NCBI GenBank assembly: GCA_965603075.1 | Contig: CBFDBO010000001.1 | Coordinates: 303,463-367,462, forward strand | From: JABJOR01 sp965603075 | GTDB taxonomy: Bacteria > Pseudomonadota > Alphaproteobacteria > Rhodospirillales > Casp-alpha2 | Direction: 5' to 3' | Length of the DNA stretch: 64,000 nt | In this document: piece by piece, positions 63,997 through 64,000 of the stretch | How the letters are laid out: every line of letters begins with the position of its first letter | How positions within the stretch are numbered: position 1 is the first letter of the stretch | Position numbers and translations under genes: made by a program | Notes under the pieces: model-generated | What the model was told of the DNA's origin: nothing | Database searches by the model: none | The model's input: only the letters and a program-made list of their open reading frames with translations

Positions 63997-64000
63997 AGCC

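Larger units (their letters stand above)
63206..64000. other. Right-end intergenic region without a supported protein gene
   Basis: 795 bases. From left to right it holds the rpiR upstream region with an 11-base palindrome, an AT-rich spacer, a structured GC-richer stretch ending in a terminator-like hairpin (63599-63794), and two related hairpins near the edge. No tRNA or rRNA signature was seen. Short open frames on both strands have no ribosome site and no recognisable product. Confidence 0.6.

Noticed and set aside
1..64000. CRISPR arrays, prophage or transposons
   Set aside because: No regularly spaced direct repeats, integrase, transposase or phage structural genes were found.

Overview
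The window is a gene-dense chromosomal stretch of moderate-to-low GC. It most likely comes from a marine alphaproteobacterium, perhaps a Rhodospirillales- or SAR116-like lineage; the order is a guess. The clues are a cysE-iscR-cysteine desulfurase-sufBCDS operon, an EipB-type (DUF1849) envelope protein, an RNase E ending in a GWW motif, and a marine methylated-compound locus (Tmm, Tdm, a TMAO-type ABC transporter and a DddP-like DMSP lyase). I saw no rRNA, tRNA, CRISPR array, insertion sequence or prophage.

Positions 1-7043 (minus strand) hold the cysteine and Fe-S assembly operon cysE-iscR-iscS-sufB-sufC-sufD-sufS; sufS runs off the left edge. Its probable promoter (7172-7200) is overlapped by a good match to an IscR type 1 site. 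Positions 7327-28950 carry housekeeping and envelope genes: an alpha/beta hydrolase, anmK, tyrS, a large AsmA/YhdP-like protein, glnE, an isolated fliL-like gene, prfB with a programmed +1 frameshift, mrcA, an AMIN-type amidase, rne with a long leader and a strong terminator, an aminotransferase and a diverged gamma-glutamyltransferase. Positions 28937-39303 hold envelope quality-control genes (M48 metalloprotease, lipoprotein, DsbA-like oxidoreductase, PDZ-only protein, EipB-like protein), a PAS_5 protein, a LuxO-like sigma-54 activator, a Bcr-type efflux pump, an RlmD-like rRNA methyltransferase and small conserved proteins.

Positions 39539-48017 (plus strand) form a nucleoside salvage cluster: FMN-binding protein, nucleoside hydrolase, a complete BMP-type nucleoside ABC transporter, cytidine deaminase, then an off-pathway TrpF-like protein and a methyltransferase resembling phosphoethanolamine N-methyltransferases. 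Positions 48014-57916 are the methylated amine and sulfur locus. A minus-strand arm tdm-tmm-dddP diverges from a plus-strand arm tmoX-tmoW-tmoV. Expected chemistry is TMAO import (TmoXWV), TMAO to dimethylamine plus formaldehyde (Tdm), TMA to TMAO (Tmm), and DMSP to DMS plus acrylate (DddP). Because Tmm enzymes can also oxidise DMS to DMSO, DddP beside Tmm suggests a DMSP-DMS-DMSO route in one transcription unit. Positions 57947-59599 hold a cupin, a DnaQ-like exonuclease and a membrane/cNMP-like protein; 59596-63205 (minus) is a myo-inositol operon (rpiR-type regulator, iolC-DUF2090 fusion, iolB). The last 795 bases have no convincing protein gene but contain a palindrome and a structured stretch ending in a terminator-like hairpin, which may be a small RNA.
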